From Streptomyces sp. NBC_00335 (GTDB taxonomy: Bacteria; Actinomycetota; Actinomycetes; Streptomycetales; Streptomycetaceae), in assembly GCF_036127095.1 (NCBI RefSeq), contig NZ_CP108006.1, positions 2,046,001 to 2,110,000 on the forward strand: a stretch of 64,000 nt of DNA, written 5' to 3'. This document shows positions 53,070-62,841 of this stretch, piece after piece. Made by a program: the position numbers and the translations under genes. Under the pieces are notes generated by a model. The model was not told where the DNA came from and did not search any database. It worked only from the letters and a program-made list of their open reading frames with translations. Each line of letters opens with the position of its first letter. Within the stretch, counting starts at the first letter, position 1.

Positions 53070-53756
53070 CTACCTCTCGAAGCGGTATCCCATGCCCGGT
53101 TCGGTGATGAAGTGGATCGGGTGCGAGGGGTCCGCCTCCAGTTTGCGCCGCAGCTGGGCCATGTAGACCCGCAGGTAGTTGGTCTCGGTACCGTACGAGG
53201 GCCCCCAGACCTCCTGGAGGAGCTGCTTCTGGCTGACCAGTTTGCCGCCGTTGCGCACCAGCACCTCCAGCAGGTGCCACTCGGTGGGCGTCAGGCGTAC
53301 GTCGCGGCCGGCGCGCACCGCCTTCTTCGCCGCGAGGTCCACCGTGAAGGTCTCGGTCTCGACCATCACCTCGTCCTCGCCGGCTCCGGCGCCCGGTTCC
53401 GCCCGCCGGACGGCCGCGCGCAGCCGGGCGAGCAGCTCGTCCATGCCGAAGGGCTTGGTGACGTAGTCGTCGGCGCCCGCGTCCAGGGCCTCGACCTTCT
53501 CGTCGGAGCTGTGCCGGGCGGAGAGGACCAGGATCGGGACCCGGGTCCAGCCGCGCAGCCCCTTGATCACCTCGACCCCGTCCATGTCGGGCAGGCCCAG
53601 GTCCAGGACGACCACGTCGGGGTGGCGGGCGGCCGCCAGTTCCAGGGCGCTCGCCCCGTCGGCGGCCGCGTCGACCTCGTACTTGCGTGCCTTCAGGTTG
53701 ATCACGAGGGCTCGGACGATCTGGGGTTCGTCGTCCACCACGAGCACCCGGGTCAT
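53070..53756 (-). CDS. kdpE: OmpR-family response regulator KdpE
   Basis: 228 residues. Receiver with DDE (about 8-10), phospho-Asp in VVLDLGLPDMDG (about 52) and Lys in YVTKPFGMDEL (about 101). The C-terminal winged helix has LTPTEWHLLEVLVRNGG and YLRVYMAQLRRKLE, close to KdpE. It overlaps kdpD by ATGA (53753-53756). Controls K+ transport genes; kdpABC is not in this window. Confidence 0.9.
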   Translation of the reverse strand: MTRVLVVDDEPQIVRALVINLKARKYEVDAAADGASALELAAARHPDVVVLDLGLPDMDGVEVIKGLRGWTRVPILVLSARHSSDEKVEALDAGADDYVTKPFGMDELLARLRAAVRRAEPGAGAGEDEVMVETETFTVDLAAKKAVRAGRDVRLTPTEWHLLEVLVRNGGKLVSQKQLLQEVWGPSYGTETNYLRVYMAQLRRKLEADPSHPIHFITEPGMGYRFER

Positions 53757-56377
53757 TGAGGTCCTGCCTTCTGTCGTATCGAATCGAGATCGAGATCCAT
53801 CGGGTGCCCCCCGGCCCCGCCCGGCGCGCTGCGCCCCTCGCCGTCCACGCTCACGTGGATCTGCGGGCGCCCGCCGGTGGCCGCGCGCAGGGTGAGCACC
53901 ATCGTGAGCCCGCCCCCGGGGGTGTCCTCGGCCTCCAGGGTGCCGCCCATGGCCTCGGCGAAGCCGCGCGCGACGGCCAGTCCGAGCCCGACCCCGGCAC
54001 CGCGGGGCGCGTCGCCGTGCCGCTGGAAGGGGGCGAAGATCCGGTCCTTGGCCTCGTCGGGCACGCCCGGCCCGCGGTCCACGACCCGTACCTCGACCCG
54101 GTCGCCGAGGAAGCTGGCCGCCACCAGCACCTGCTCGCCCGGTGGGCTGTACTTCACCGCGTTCTCCACCACGTTGGCCACGGTCCGCTCCAGCAGCCCG
54201 GGGTCCACCGCCACCATGGGCAGGGTCTCGGGGACGTCCAGCAGCACGCTGTCCTCGGGTACGCCGCCCAGCGCCATCGGGACCACCTCGTCGAGGTCGA
54301 TCTCGCGGATCAGCGGGGTGACGGTGCCGGTCTGGAGCCGTGACATGTCGAGGAGGTTGCCCACGAGGTGGTCGAGCCGGTCGGCGCCGTCCTCGATGCC
54401 CTCCAGGAGCTCGGCGCGGTCCTCCTCGGACCATTCCACGTCGGCGGAGCGCAGGGAGCTCACGGAGGCCTTGATGGAGGCCAGGGGCGTACGCAGGTCA
54501 TGGCTGACGGCGGCCAGCAGCGCGGTCCGGATCCGGTTGCCCTCCGCCATCCGCCGGGCCTCCTCCGCCTCTCCGACCAGCCGCTGCCGGTCGAGCACGA
54601 CGGCGGCCTGGGCGGCGAAGGCGCCGAGCACGCGGCGGTCCTCGGCGGGCAGCACCCGCCCGGACAGGGCCAGCGCCATGTGGTCGCCGATCGGCATGTC
54701 CACGTCGGCGTCCTCGGGGCGCGCGACCGGGTTCGGGCCGACGCTGCCGGCCGGCCGCCAGGGCTCGACGTCGCTCTCGCGCTCCAGCAGGGCCACCGAC
54801 TCCATGGCGAAGGTCTCGCGGACCCGTTCCAGCAGCGCGTCCAGGGTGGTCTCGCCGCGCAGCACGCTGCCTGCGAGGAAGGAGAGGATCTCGGATTCGG
54901 CGCGCAGCCGGGCGGCCTGGTGGGTGCGGCGGGCGGCGGCGTCGACGACGGAGGCCACGGAGCCCGCGACGCCGAAGAAGACGGCGATGGCGACGATGTT
55001 CTTGGGGTCCGAGATGGTGAAGCGGTGCAGGGGCGGGGCGAAGTAGTAGTTCAGGAGCAGGGAGCCGACGGCGGCGGAGGCCAGCGCCGGCCAGAGCCCG
55101 CCGAGCAGGGCGGCGGCCACGGTCAGGGCCAGGAACAGCAGCATCTCGTTGGCGAGCCCGGGGTCGCTGTCGATGTGCGTCAGCAGGGTCGCGAGCCCCA
55201 GCGGCAGGGCCACCCCGACCAGCCAGCCGGCCAGCAGCCGGGTCCGGCCGAGCCGGGCCGCCGAGCGGGCCACGGGCCGCAGGCCCCGGCCCTTGGCCAC
55301 CTCCTCGTGCGTGACGATGTGCACGTCGAGGTCGGGCCCCGAGTCACGGGCGACCGTGGCGCCGACGCCGGGGCCGAACACGTACCGCCACGAGCGGTGG
55401 CGGCTGGATCCGAGCACGATCTGGGTGGCGTTGACCCCGCGGGCGAATTCGAGGAGCGCCTCGGGGACGTTGTCGCCGATCACATGGTGAAACGTTCCGC
55501 CGAGGTCCTCCACCAGCGTCCGCTGGACCGCGAGCTCCTTGGGCGAGGCCGCGGTCAGTCCGTCGCTGCGGGCGATGTAGACGGCCAGGATCTCGCTGCC
55601 GGAGCCCTTGGCCGCCACCCTGGAGGCCCGCCGGATGAGGGTGCGCCCCTCGGGTCCCCCGGTGAGGCCCACGACGATCCGCTCGCGTGCCTGCCAGGTG
55701 GAGCGGATGTTGTGCTCGCCCCGGTACTGCTGGAGGTACTCGTCGGCCCGGTCGGCGACCCAGAGCAGCGCGAGCTCGCGCAGCGCGGTCAGGTTCCCGG
55801 GGCGGAAGTAGTTGGACAGGGCCGCGTCGACCTTGTCGGACTTGTAGATGTTGCCGTGCGCCATGCGGCGGCGCAGGGCCTGCGGGGACATGTCGACCAG
55901 CTCGATCTGGTCGGCGCGGCGCACCACCTCGTCGGGGACGGTCTCCCGCTGCCGCACGCCGGTGATCGACTCCACCACGTCGCCCAGGGACTCCAGGTGC
56001 TGGATGTTGACGGTGGAGATCACGTCGATCCCGGCCCGCAGCAGCTCCTCCACGTCCTGCCAGCGCTTGGCGTTGCGCGAGCCCGGCACGTTGGTGTGCG
56101 CCAGTTCGTCCACCAGGGCTATGGCGGGCTTGCGGGCCAGCAGGGAGTCGACGTCCATCTCGGTGAAGGCGGCGCCCCGGTAGACGAGCTCCTTGCGCTC
56201 CACCTGCTCCAGGCCGTGCAGCATGACCTCGGTGCGCGGCCGCCCGTGGTGCTCGACGAAGCCCACGACGCAGTCGGCGCCGCGCTCGACCCGGCGGTGG
56301 CCCTCGGAGAGCATGGCGTACGTCTTGCCCACGCCGGGGGCCGAGCCGAGATAGATCCTGAGCTTGCCGCGTCCCAT
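53753..56377 (-). CDS. kdpD: Sensor histidine kinase KdpD
   Basis: 874 residues. N-terminal KdpD domain with Walker A (GSAPGVGKTYAM, about 10-21) and LVDELAHTNVPGS. A USP domain is at about 235-360, followed by four TM segments near 395-490, a GAF-like region, then HisKA (SHDLRTPLASIKASV) and HATPase (VENAVKYSPPG, GLGLAVARGFAEAMGG). Start MGRGKLRIYLG at 56377; upstream frame is not conserved in style. Senses K+/turgor. Orphan from the transporter genes here. Confidence 0.92.
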   Translation of the reverse strand: MGRGKLRIYLGSAPGVGKTYAMLSEGHRRVERGADCVVGFVEHHGRPRTEVMLHGLEQVERKELVYRGAAFTEMDVDSLLARKPAIALVDELAHTNVPGSRNAKRWQDVEELLRAGIDVISTVNIQHLESLGDVVESITGVRQRETVPDEVVRRADQIELVDMSPQALRRRMAHGNIYKSDKVDAALSNYFRPGNLTALRELALLWVADRADEYLQQYRGEHNIRSTWQARERIVVGLTGGPEGRTLIRRASRVAAKGSGSEILAVYIARSDGLTAASPKELAVQRTLVEDLGGTFHHVIGDNVPEALLEFARGVNATQIVLGSSRHRSWRYVFGPGVGATVARDSGPDLDVHIVTHEEVAKGRGLRPVARSAARLGRTRLLAGWLVGVALPLGLATLLTHIDSDPGLANEMLLFLALTVAAALLGGLWPALASAAVGSLLLNYYFAPPLHRFTISDPKNIVAIAVFFGVAGSVASVVDAAARRTHQAARLRAESEILSFLAGSVLRGETTLDALLERVRETFAMESVALLERESDVEPWRPAGSVGPNPVARPEDADVDMPIGDHMALALSGRVLPAEDRRVLGAFAAQAAVVLDRQRLVGEAEEARRMAEGNRIRTALLAAVSHDLRTPLASIKASVSSLRSADVEWSEEDRAELLEGIEDGADRLDHLVGNLLDMSRLQTGTVTPLIREIDLDEVVPMALGGVPEDSVLLDVPETLPMVAVDPGLLERTVANVVENAVKYSPPGEQVLVAASFLGDRVEVRVVDRGPGVPDEAKDRIFAPFQRHGDAPRGAGVGLGLAVARGFAEAMGGTLEAEDTPGGGLTMVLTLRAATGGRPQIHVSVDGEGRSAPGGAGGHPMDLDLDSIRQKAGPQ

Positions 56378-56481
56378 GCGCCCATTCTCAGGGACGTCCG
56401 CCCCGTTCACGCGCCGATGACCGGGTGTGGGCGGATCTCTGACGGTTCCCTGACACCCCCGGGCACGGGGAAGGTCGTACG

Positions 56482-56507
56482 GCCGTGTCCGCGGCCGCGG
56501 ACACGGC
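56482..56507 (-). terminator. Stem-loop after the DUF3710 gene
   Basis: GCCGTGTCCGC / GCGGACACGGC, a self-complementary element centred on GGCC between DUF3710 and kdpD. Confidence 0.55.
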
Positions 56508-56575
56508 TGAGGACACGGCTGTGGGCCGCACCCCCGCAGGAGTACGGCCCACGGCCGCAAGCGATCGAGCCGGGG

Positions 56576-57367
56576 TCAGCGGACCTCGGTGATCTCCGGG
56601 CCGCGCTCCAGCTGGCCCATGCCACCGCCGAAGCGGGAGCCTTCCTGGTCCCCGGCCTCCTCGGTCTGCACGCCGTCCGGCACCATCTGCGCGTCGTTCG
56701 GCAGCTTCAGGACGATCGGGTCGCGCGGGGCCATCGGGCCCTCGCCGCGGACCACGACGGTGTCCAGGAAGATCCGCTCCAGCACCCCGGCCGACTCGGG
56801 ACGCACCGCGCCCTGGCCGGAGATGACACCGCGCAGGAACCAGCGCGGACCGTCCACACCGACGAAGCGGACCAGCTGGGCGCCGGTCTGCCCGTCCGGG
56901 AGCGGTACGGGGACCTGCGCGCGCAGCTCCCAGCCCAGCGGACCCTCGACCTCGTCGATGATGCCGCCCTGCTTGGTGATGCCCTCGGCGATCTCCTCGC
57001 GGACCTCGCCCCAGATGCCTTCCTTGCGGGGCGCGGCGAAGGCCTGCAGCTGCACGGCACTGTCGCCGAGCACCACGGTCGCGGCGACGATCGCGTCCCC
57101 GGCGACCTCGACCCGCAGCTCCATGCCCTCGACACCCGGTACGAGGATGCCGCCGAGGTCGACCCGGCCCTCCTCGGGGTTGCCGGGGACCTCGGAGATG
57201 TCCCACGGGCCGTCGGGACGCGGGGCCGGCGGCAGGTTCACCCTGCGCGGCTGGACCGCGTCTGTCTCCTCCGTGCCGTCCTGCTCATCGGCACCGACGC
57301 CGTCGACGACCTGCTCGGCCGCGCCGCCGTCCTTGACGGAGTCGTTCTTCTTGCGACGTCCGAACAC
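56576..57367 (-). CDS. DUF3710 protein
   Basis: 263 residues from GTG at 57367 (VFGRRKKNDS). Acidic linker, then the DUF3710 domain with GPWDISEVP, VDLGGILVPG and MVPDGVQ. The dUTPase gene ends 2 bp upstream, and the DUF3710-dut order is conserved in Streptomyces. Function unknown. Confidence 0.88.
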   Translation of the reverse strand: MFGRRKKNDSVKDGGAAEQVVDGVGADEQDGTEETDAVQPRRVNLPPAPRPDGPWDISEVPGNPEEGRVDLGGILVPGVEGMELRVEVAGDAIVAATVVLGDSAVQLQAFAAPRKEGIWGEVREEIAEGITKQGGIIDEVEGPLGWELRAQVPVPLPDGQTGAQLVRFVGVDGPRWFLRGVISGQGAVRPESAGVLERIFLDTVVVRGEGPMAPRDPIVLKLPNDAQMVPDGVQTEEAGDQEGSRFGGGMGQLERGPEITEVR

Positions 57368-57368
57368 G

Positions 57369-57902
57369 TCACTGTCCTTCCCGGTCGGATACGACCGAAG
57401 CGTAGCCATTCCCACCCTGCTGACCAGCGCCGGATCCGGCCACGGCCGCATGACCACCGGTGGAGCCGAAACCCCCCTCGGCCCGCGCCGAGTCGGGAAG
57501 CTGCGCCACCTCGCGGAAGCGCACCTGCTCGACTCGCTGGACAACCAGCTGGGCAATGCGGTCGAAACGCTCGAACCTGACGCTCTCGCGAGGGTCGAGG
57601 TTGACCACGATCACCTTGATCTCCCCACGGTACCCGGCATCCACCGTCCCGGGGGCATTCACGAGTGCGAGCCCGCAGCGGGCGGCCAGGCCCGAGCGCG
57701 GGTGCACGAAGGCCGCGTACCCCTCGGGCAGTGCGATGGAGATCCCGGTGGGCAGGACCGCCCGCTCCCCCGGCTCCAGCTCCGCGGCCACGGTGGTGAC
57801 CAGATCGCAGCCGGCGTCGCCGGGGTGCCCGTAGGCCGGAATCGGCACCTCCGGGTCGACGCGCCGGATGGCCACGTCCACGCCGGTGTTGTTCTCAGAC
57901 AT
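57369..57902 (-). CDS. dut: dUTP diphosphatase
   Basis: 177 residues. The five dUTPase motifs are visible: AYGHPGDAGCDLV (motif 1), HPRSGLAARCGL (motif 2), VNAPGTVDAGYRGEIKV (motif 3, substrate Tyr/Asp), RFERFDRIAQLVVQRVE (motif 4) and the Gly-rich GGFGSTGGHA (motif 5). Hydrolyses dUTP to dUMP. The ATG shares one base with the stop of the thioesterase gene (TGATG). Confidence 0.95.
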   Translation of the reverse strand: MSENNTGVDVAIRRVDPEVPIPAYGHPGDAGCDLVTTVAAELEPGERAVLPTGISIALPEGYAAFVHPRSGLAARCGLALVNAPGTVDAGYRGEIKVIVVNLDPRESVRFERFDRIAQLVVQRVEQVRFREVAQLPDSARAEGGFGSTGGHAAVAGSGAGQQGGNGYASVVSDREGQ

Positions 57903-58486
57903 CAGGGGTTCACCTCGAAGGCGCGTGCGCGCCTGACCTGGTCCGGGTCGGCCATCGCCGCCCGGATCTCCTCGGGCCGTCCGTTGTCGATGAAGTGGTC
58001 GACCTTCACCTCGATGAAGAGGGCGTCGGCGCGCAGTGCGACCGGTCCCTCGGGTCCGCCTATTCGGCCGACCGCGCTGGAGTAGATCTTCCGGCCGGCG
58101 ACGGCGGTGACCTCGGCCTCCAGGTACAGCACGGTGTCCACGGGCACGGGCCGGACGAAGTCCGTCTCCAGCCGGCCGGTGACGGCGATGACGCGCAGCA
58201 GCCAGTTCAGGGAGCCCAGGGTCTCGTCGAGCGCGGTGGCGAGCACGCCGCCGTGCGCGAGGCCGGGCGCACCCTGGTGGGCGGCCTTGACGGTGAACTC
58301 CGCGCTGACGCGCACGCCCTCGCCCGCGCGGGCCTCCAGGTGGAGTCCGTGCGGCTGGCCGCCGCCGCAGCCGAAGCAGTGCTCGTAGTGCGCGCCGAGC
58401 AGTTCGCCGGGGGCCGGGGCATCGGGGTGCCGCACCGGCGCCGTGGCATCGGCGGGGGGCGTCAACGCTGTGTTTCGTCCACTCAC
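57902..58486 (-). CDS. PaaI-type hotdog thioesterase
   Basis: 194 residues from GTG at 58486. Hotdog-fold with LAHGGVLATALDETLGSLNW (catalytic acid/Asn region, about 95-115) and TGRLETDFVRPVPV. A Cys-rich motif HCFGCGGGQPHGL precedes it. Hydrolyses acyl-CoA-type thioesters. Coupled upstream of dut. Confidence 0.82.
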   Translation of the reverse strand: MSGRNTALTPPADATAPVRHPDAPAPGELLGAHYEHCFGCGGGQPHGLHLEARAGEGVRVSAEFTVKAAHQGAPGLAHGGVLATALDETLGSLNWLLRVIAVTGRLETDFVRPVPVDTVLYLEAEVTAVAGRKIYSSAVGRIGGPEGPVALRADALFIEVKVDHFIDNGRPEEIRAAMADPDQVRRARAFEVNP

Positions 58487-58544
58487 AGCCGCAGACCTTA
58501 CCCGCGCGGCTACCCGCCGGTCGCCTCGTGGCAGGCTTGGCCGC

Positions 58545-59006
58545 ATGCAGCTCTCCCCCGCGCACCACGACGAACGTCTGACAGCCCCCCGTTCATGGTG
58601 GGCCATCGCCGCCCTGACCGGCCTGGCCTGCGCGCTGATGCTGCTCCCGCTGGGCACGCTGCCGATGCTGGCCGGGCTGATCGGGGGCACCGCGCTGATG
58701 GGGCTGCTGGTGAGTTCGTACGGTTCCCAGCGCGTGCGCGTGGTGGGCGGAGCGCTGGCCGCCGGGGAGGCCCGGATCCCGGTGTCGGCGCTCGGCGACC
58801 CGGAGGTGCTGGACGCGGAGGAGGCCCGCGCCTGGCGCACGTACAAGGCCGACATGCGCGCCTTCATGCTGATGCGCAGCTACGTGCCGACGGCGGTGCG
58901 CGTCGAGGTCACCGACCCGGCCGACCCGACCCCGTACGTCTACGTCTCCACCCGCGAGCCGCAGGCCCTGGTGGCGGCCATCCGCGCGGCGCAGGGCAGG
59001 GACTGA
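58545..59006 (+). CDS. DUF3093 membrane protein
   Basis: 153 residues. Two TM helices (SWWAIAALTGLACALMLLP, LPMLAGLIGGTALMGLLVS), then a soluble domain with GEARIPVSALGDPEVLDAEE and VYVSTREPQALVAAI. Divergent from the thioesterase-dut operon. Conserved, function unknown. Confidence 0.85.
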   Translation: MQLSPAHHDERLTAPRSWWAIAALTGLACALMLLPLGTLPMLAGLIGGTALMGLLVSSYGSQRVRVVGGALAAGEARIPVSALGDPEVLDAEEARAWRTYKADMRAFMLMRSYVPTAVRVEVTDPADPTPYVYVSTREPQALVAAIRAAQGRD

Positions 59007-59018
59007 CCCCCGGCGGGC

Positions 59019-59996
59019 TCAGCTCCGGGGGTCGGCGGCGCCCGGGTCGACGGCCCGGGGATCGGCGGTGCTGGGGTCGATGGCCCGCGGGTCGAACATC
59101 CGGCCCTCGACGGCGGCCCTGGTCGCCTCGGGAAGGGCCTCGGCGGGCCGCTCCAGGCGCGGGAGCTGCGGCAGCGCGTTCCAGGGCACGGCGCGGGCCC
59201 GCAGGTCCGTACGTACCTTCTCGGCGAGTTTGCGGGTGTCGCGGCGGTTCATGACCGCTCCGACCGCGGCGCCGACCATGAACGGCATCAGGTTGGGCAG
59301 GTTGCGGAACATCCGCTTCATGATCTGCTGGCGCAGTTCGCGCTTCATCTGGCCGCCGAGCGCCGCGTTCAGAGTGGTCGGCTTGGTCAGGTCGACCCCG
59401 CGCTCCTCCGTCCACGACGTGAGGTAGGCGACGCTGCGCTCTTTGAGGTTGCCGGGCGGTCGCAGGCCGTAGACCTCGTGGAGCTCGGCGATGAGCTTCA
59501 GCTCGATCGCGGCGACCCCGGTGACCTCGGCGGCCAGCTCGGCCGGCATGGCCGGGGGCGCCGGCAGCATGGCGGCGGCGCCGATCCCGGCGCCGACCGT
59601 GGAAGTGGCGTTGGCGGCGCCCGAAATCAGCTTGTCGGCCAGCTGATCGGGCCCGAGGCCCGGGAACTGCGCGCGCAGGGTCGCGAGGTCCCGAACCGGA
59701 ACGCGCGGTGCGTTCTCGATGACTCGGTCGGTGAGGTAAAGGGCGGCGGCCCTGGCACTTTCGCCGCCCTTGCGCACACCGTTCTTGACGGCTTGCAGCC
59801 GACGGACCCCGGAGTTCTTCCGGGGGCCCTCGCCGGCCTCGGAGGCCGACGGCACCGCCTCGGCGGTGTCGGGGAGCACGGCGGGTACGCCGGGGGCTCC
59901 AGGGCCCGTTTCCAGGCCCTCGGTTCCCTCGCGCGTCTCCGCCGGATCACCAGCTTTTCGGAAGCGGCGCTTCCGAAATGGTGTCGAGCCAGTCAC
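59019..59996 (-). CDS. Conserved hypothetical protein (325 aa)
   Basis: Low-complexity N-terminus (about 1-60), then a helical domain with RVPVRDLATLRAQFPGL, LPAPPAMPAELAAEVTGVAA and MRRDTRKL-like basic repeats (NRRDTRKLAEKV). A hydrophobic stretch at about 125-150 and another at 240-250. The C-terminus is a repeat of DPRAxDP (four copies). GTG start. Common in Streptomyces between DUF3093 and DUF4193. Confidence 0.75.
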   Translation of the reverse strand: MTGSTPFRKRRFRKAGDPAETREGTEGLETGPGAPGVPAVLPDTAEAVPSASEAGEGPRKNSGVRRLQAVKNGVRKGGESARAAALYLTDRVIENAPRVPVRDLATLRAQFPGLGPDQLADKLISGAANATSTVGAGIGAAAMLPAPPAMPAELAAEVTGVAAIELKLIAELHEVYGLRPPGNLKERSVAYLTSWTEERGVDLTKPTTLNAALGGQMKRELRQQIMKRMFRNLPNLMPFMVGAAVGAVMNRRDTRKLAEKVRTDLRARAVPWNALPQLPRLERPAEALPEATRAAVEGRMFDPRAIDPSTADPRAVDPGAADPRS

Positions 59997-60008
59997 GGCC
60001 GACGCCTC

Positions 60009-60305
60009 TCAGTCGCATTCGCGGCAGATGGGCTGACCGTTCTTCTCGCGGGCCAGCTGGCTGCGGTGGTGCACCAGGAAGCAGCTCGTGCAGGTGAACT
60101 CGTCGGCCTGCTTCGGCAGGACCCGTACGGCCAGTTCCTCGTTGGAGAGGTCTGCGCCGGGCAGGTCCAGGCCCTCGGCGTTGTCGATTTCGTCCAGGTC
60201 GACGTTCGAGGACGACTTCTCGTTGCGACGAGCCTTCAGCTCTTCGATGCTGTCGTTGTCTACGTCGTCGTCGGTCTTGCGCGGGGTGTCGTAGTCCGTT
60301 GCCAT
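60009..60305 (-). CDS. DUF4193 zinc-ribbon-like protein
   Basis: 98 residues starting MATDYDTPRKTDDDVDNDSI. Acidic, with a C-terminal zinc ribbon (FTCTSCFLVHH ... ICRECD; Cys at about 72, 75, 94 and 97). Highly conserved in actinobacteria; probably an RNA polymerase/ribosome associated or regulatory protein, but the role is unproven. Confidence 0.9.
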   Translation of the reverse strand: MATDYDTPRKTDDDVDNDSIEELKARRNEKSSSNVDLDEIDNAEGLDLPGADLSNEELAVRVLPKQADEFTCTSCFLVHHRSQLAREKNGQPICRECD

Positions 60306-60539
60306 AGTTCGCTCTCCCCCTCTGGGATTTAGCGGGTGTCTCAGCGCACGTAACGCGCGAGAGGCCGGACTTGTGCCCGACCTGAGGCGGAGATTTTGCC
60401 TCACATCAAGGTCTGTTACTCAATCGACACCCAGCCGCACATTCAGAAGAGCGATTGGCTGGGATGACGACCGGGACCGTACACGGTCCGGGGGCCGTCT
60501 TGCACAAACGCCACCCCATGTATTTCCCGCCACCAGGGG

Positions 60540-60573
60540 GGCCGGAAACCCGGACTTCCCGGGCTTTCCGGCC
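60540..60573 (-). terminator. Stem-loop downstream of cutS
   Basis: GGCCGGAAACCCGG pairs with CCGGG(C)TTTCCGGCC around a 4-nt loop, in the 385-bp region between cutS and the DUF4193 promoter. Confidence 0.6.
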
Positions 60574-60689
60574 GCCCCAAGGTCACTGAGCGCATAGGGT
60601 CGGACACTCGGCACTGTGATCGATCGCACAGAAGTCACTGTCTTCATGACCCAAGCATTCAGCCAACAGCGAACACGGGGTGGCCGTGC

Positions 60690-61934
60690 TCACAAGGGCA
60701 GAGTGACACGCATCACGAGGCCACCGCCCTCGCGCGGGACCGCCTGGATCCTCCCGCCGTGTGCGCGCGCCACGGAGCGCGCGATCGAGAGGCCGAGCCC
60801 GACACCCTTGTCACTGCCCGTGCGCTCCGTACGCAGCCGTCTGAAGGGCTCGAAGAGGTTGTCCACCTCGTACGCGGGAACCACGGGACCCGTGTTCGAT
60901 ACCAGCAGGACCGCCTGCCCGTGGACGGCCTCGGTGGTGACCTCCACCCAGCCGCCCTCGGGCACGTTGTAGCGGACGGCGTTCTGCACCAGGTTGAGCG
61001 CGATCCGCTCCAGCAGCACGCCGTTGCCCTGGACCACGGCCAGCGCGCGCTCCCCGCGGATCTCGACGCCCTTGGCCTGCGCCTCCCCGCGCGCCTGGTC
61101 GAGGGCGCGCGAGGCCACCTCCGCCAGGTCCACGGGCTTGCGCTCGATGATCTGGTTGTCGCTGCGGGCGAGCAGCAGCAGCCCCTCGACCAGCTGCTCG
61201 CTGCGTTCGTTGGTCGCGAGCAGGGTCTTGCCGAGCTGCTGGAGCTCCACCGGGGCCCCGGGATCGGAGAGGTGCACCTCCAGCAGCGTCCGGTTGATGG
61301 CCAGCGGGGTCCGCAGCTCGTGCGAGGCGTTGGCCACGAACCGCTGCTGGGCCGTGAAGGCCCGCTCCAGCCGGTCGAGCATCTCGTCGAAGGTGTCGGC
61401 GAGCTCCTTGAGCTCGTCGTCCGGGCCGTCCAGCTCGATCCGCCGGGTGAGGTCGGAGCCGACCACCCGGCGGGCGGTACGGGTGATCTTGCCGAGCGGC
61501 GAGAGCACCCGGCCGGCCATCGCGTAGCCGAAGGCGAAGGCGATGATGCTCAGCCCCATCAGCGCCATCAGCGAGCGGCTCAGCAGGTCGTCCAGCGCGT
61601 GCCGGCGCTGTTCGAGGATGCACGTGTTGATCGCGGCGTTGAACTGGTCGGGCATCTGGCCCGTGCCGCTCACGCCGGGGCAGCTGCTCGTGACCTGGAT
61701 CGGGCCGCCGCCCACGATCGTGAACGGCAGCGCGTTGCCCTGCCGCAGCGCCTGGGCCGCCAGCAGGTAGATGATCGACAGCAGCAGGATGCCGGCGATC
61801 AGGAACATCCCGCCGTACAGCAGCGTGAGACGTATCCGGATGGTCGGCCGCAGCCAAGGGAAAGGACCCTCGGGCTGGCCGGGGTCCCAGGTCGGTTTCG
61901 GTGGCGCCGCCGGTGGCGCCGGGGTCGCGGCCAC
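60690..61934 (-). CDS. cutS: Sensor histidine kinase, CutS-like
   Basis: 414 residues from GTG at 61934. Pro-rich leader, TM1 (LLYGGMFLIAGILLLSIIYLL), a periplasmic segment with two Cys (SSCPGVSG ... NTCILEQ), TM2, HAMP (about 190-240), HisKA (ANASHELRTPLAINRTLLEV) and HATPase (LVQNAVRYNVP, GVGLGLSIARSVARAHGG). Follows cutR by 5 bp. The pair closely resembles CutRS of S. lividans/coelicolor, first linked to copper but conserved generally. Confidence 0.85.
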   Translation of the reverse strand: MAATPAPPAAPPKPTWDPGQPEGPFPWLRPTIRIRLTLLYGGMFLIAGILLLSIIYLLAAQALRQGNALPFTIVGGGPIQVTSSCPGVSGTGQMPDQFNAAINTCILEQRRHALDDLLSRSLMALMGLSIIAFAFGYAMAGRVLSPLGKITRTARRVVGSDLTRRIELDGPDDELKELADTFDEMLDRLERAFTAQQRFVANASHELRTPLAINRTLLEVHLSDPGAPVELQQLGKTLLATNERSEQLVEGLLLLARSDNQIIERKPVDLAEVASRALDQARGEAQAKGVEIRGERALAVVQGNGVLLERIALNLVQNAVRYNVPEGGWVEVTTEAVHGQAVLLVSNTGPVVPAYEVDNLFEPFRRLRTERTGSDKGVGLGLSIARSVARAHGGRIQAVPREGGGLVMRVTLPL

Positions 61935-61939
61935 CCGCG

Positions 61940-62593
61940 TCAGATCCGGTAGCCGGAACCGGGGACGGTCACGATGACCGGCGGCTCCCCCAGCTTTCGG
62001 CGCAGCGTCATCACCGTCACGCGCACCACGTTGGTGAAGGGATCCGTGTTCTCGTCCCACGCCTTCTCCAGGAGCTGCTCGGCGGACACGACCGTGCCTT
62101 CGCTGCGCATGAGGACCTCCAGCACCGCGAACTCCTTCGGCGCCAGCTGCACCTCCTTGCCCTCGCGGAACACCTCGCGCCGGTTCGGGTCGAGCTTGAT
62201 GCCGGCGCGCTCCAGGACGGGGGGCAGCGCGACCGTGGTGCGGCGGCCGAGGGCCCGTACCCGGGCGGTCAGCTCGGTGAACGCGAAGGGCTTGGGCAGG
62301 TAGTCGTCCGCCCCGATCTCCAGGCCCTCGACCCGGTCGCTCACGTCGCCGGAGGCCGTCAGCATCAGCACGCGGGTGGGCATGCCGAGCTCGACGATCT
62401 TCCGGCACACGTCGTCGCCGTGCACGAGCGGGAGGTCCCGGTCGAGCACGACCACGTCGTAGTCGTTCACTCCGACGCGCTCCAGGGCCGCGGCGCCGTC
62501 GTACACGACGTCCACGGCCATGGCCTCCCGGCGCAGTCCGGTGGCCACCGCATCGGCGAGCAGCTGCTCGTCCTCGACGACGAGTACGCGCAC
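61940..62593 (-). CDS. cutR: OmpR-family response regulator, CutR-like
   Basis: 217 residues from GTG at 62593. Receiver acidic EDE (about 7-9), phospho-Asp in VVLDRDLPLVHG (about 51), Lys in YLPKPFAFTEL (about 100), then a winged helix with LAPKEFAVLEVLMRSEG and NVVRVTVMTLRRKLGEPP. Operon with cutS. Confidence 0.88.
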   Translation of the reverse strand: MRVLVVEDEQLLADAVATGLRREAMAVDVVYDGAAALERVGVNDYDVVVLDRDLPLVHGDDVCRKIVELGMPTRVLMLTASGDVSDRVEGLEIGADDYLPKPFAFTELTARVRALGRRTTVALPPVLERAGIKLDPNRREVFREGKEVQLAPKEFAVLEVLMRSEGTVVSAEQLLEKAWDENTDPFTNVVRVTVMTLRRKLGEPPVIVTVPGSGYRI

Positions 62594-62841
62594 GTCGTTT
62601 CCTTCCTCAGAGCCCGTCAGGGCAGGGGTGTCATGTGTCGACCATCCTGCCCCTTTCGCCGGTAAACCGGCTGTAAGACGCCGCTCGGGGGTGACGGCCG
62701 GGGGCGGAAGTGAGGATTCCCTCGCCTTACGAGGTTTCTGGGGCCAAGGCGGCGGGGAGGACGACTTCACACCCCGAACACCTCCCTGACGGCGCACTGC
62801 CACGTGCCGCCGCCGACCCACGAAGAGGGGGCGAACCCACG

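Noticed and set aside
54368..57580. 1070-codon plus-strand open frame
   Set aside because: Shadow of kdpD, DUF3710 and dut on the opposite strand, a usual high-GC artefact.
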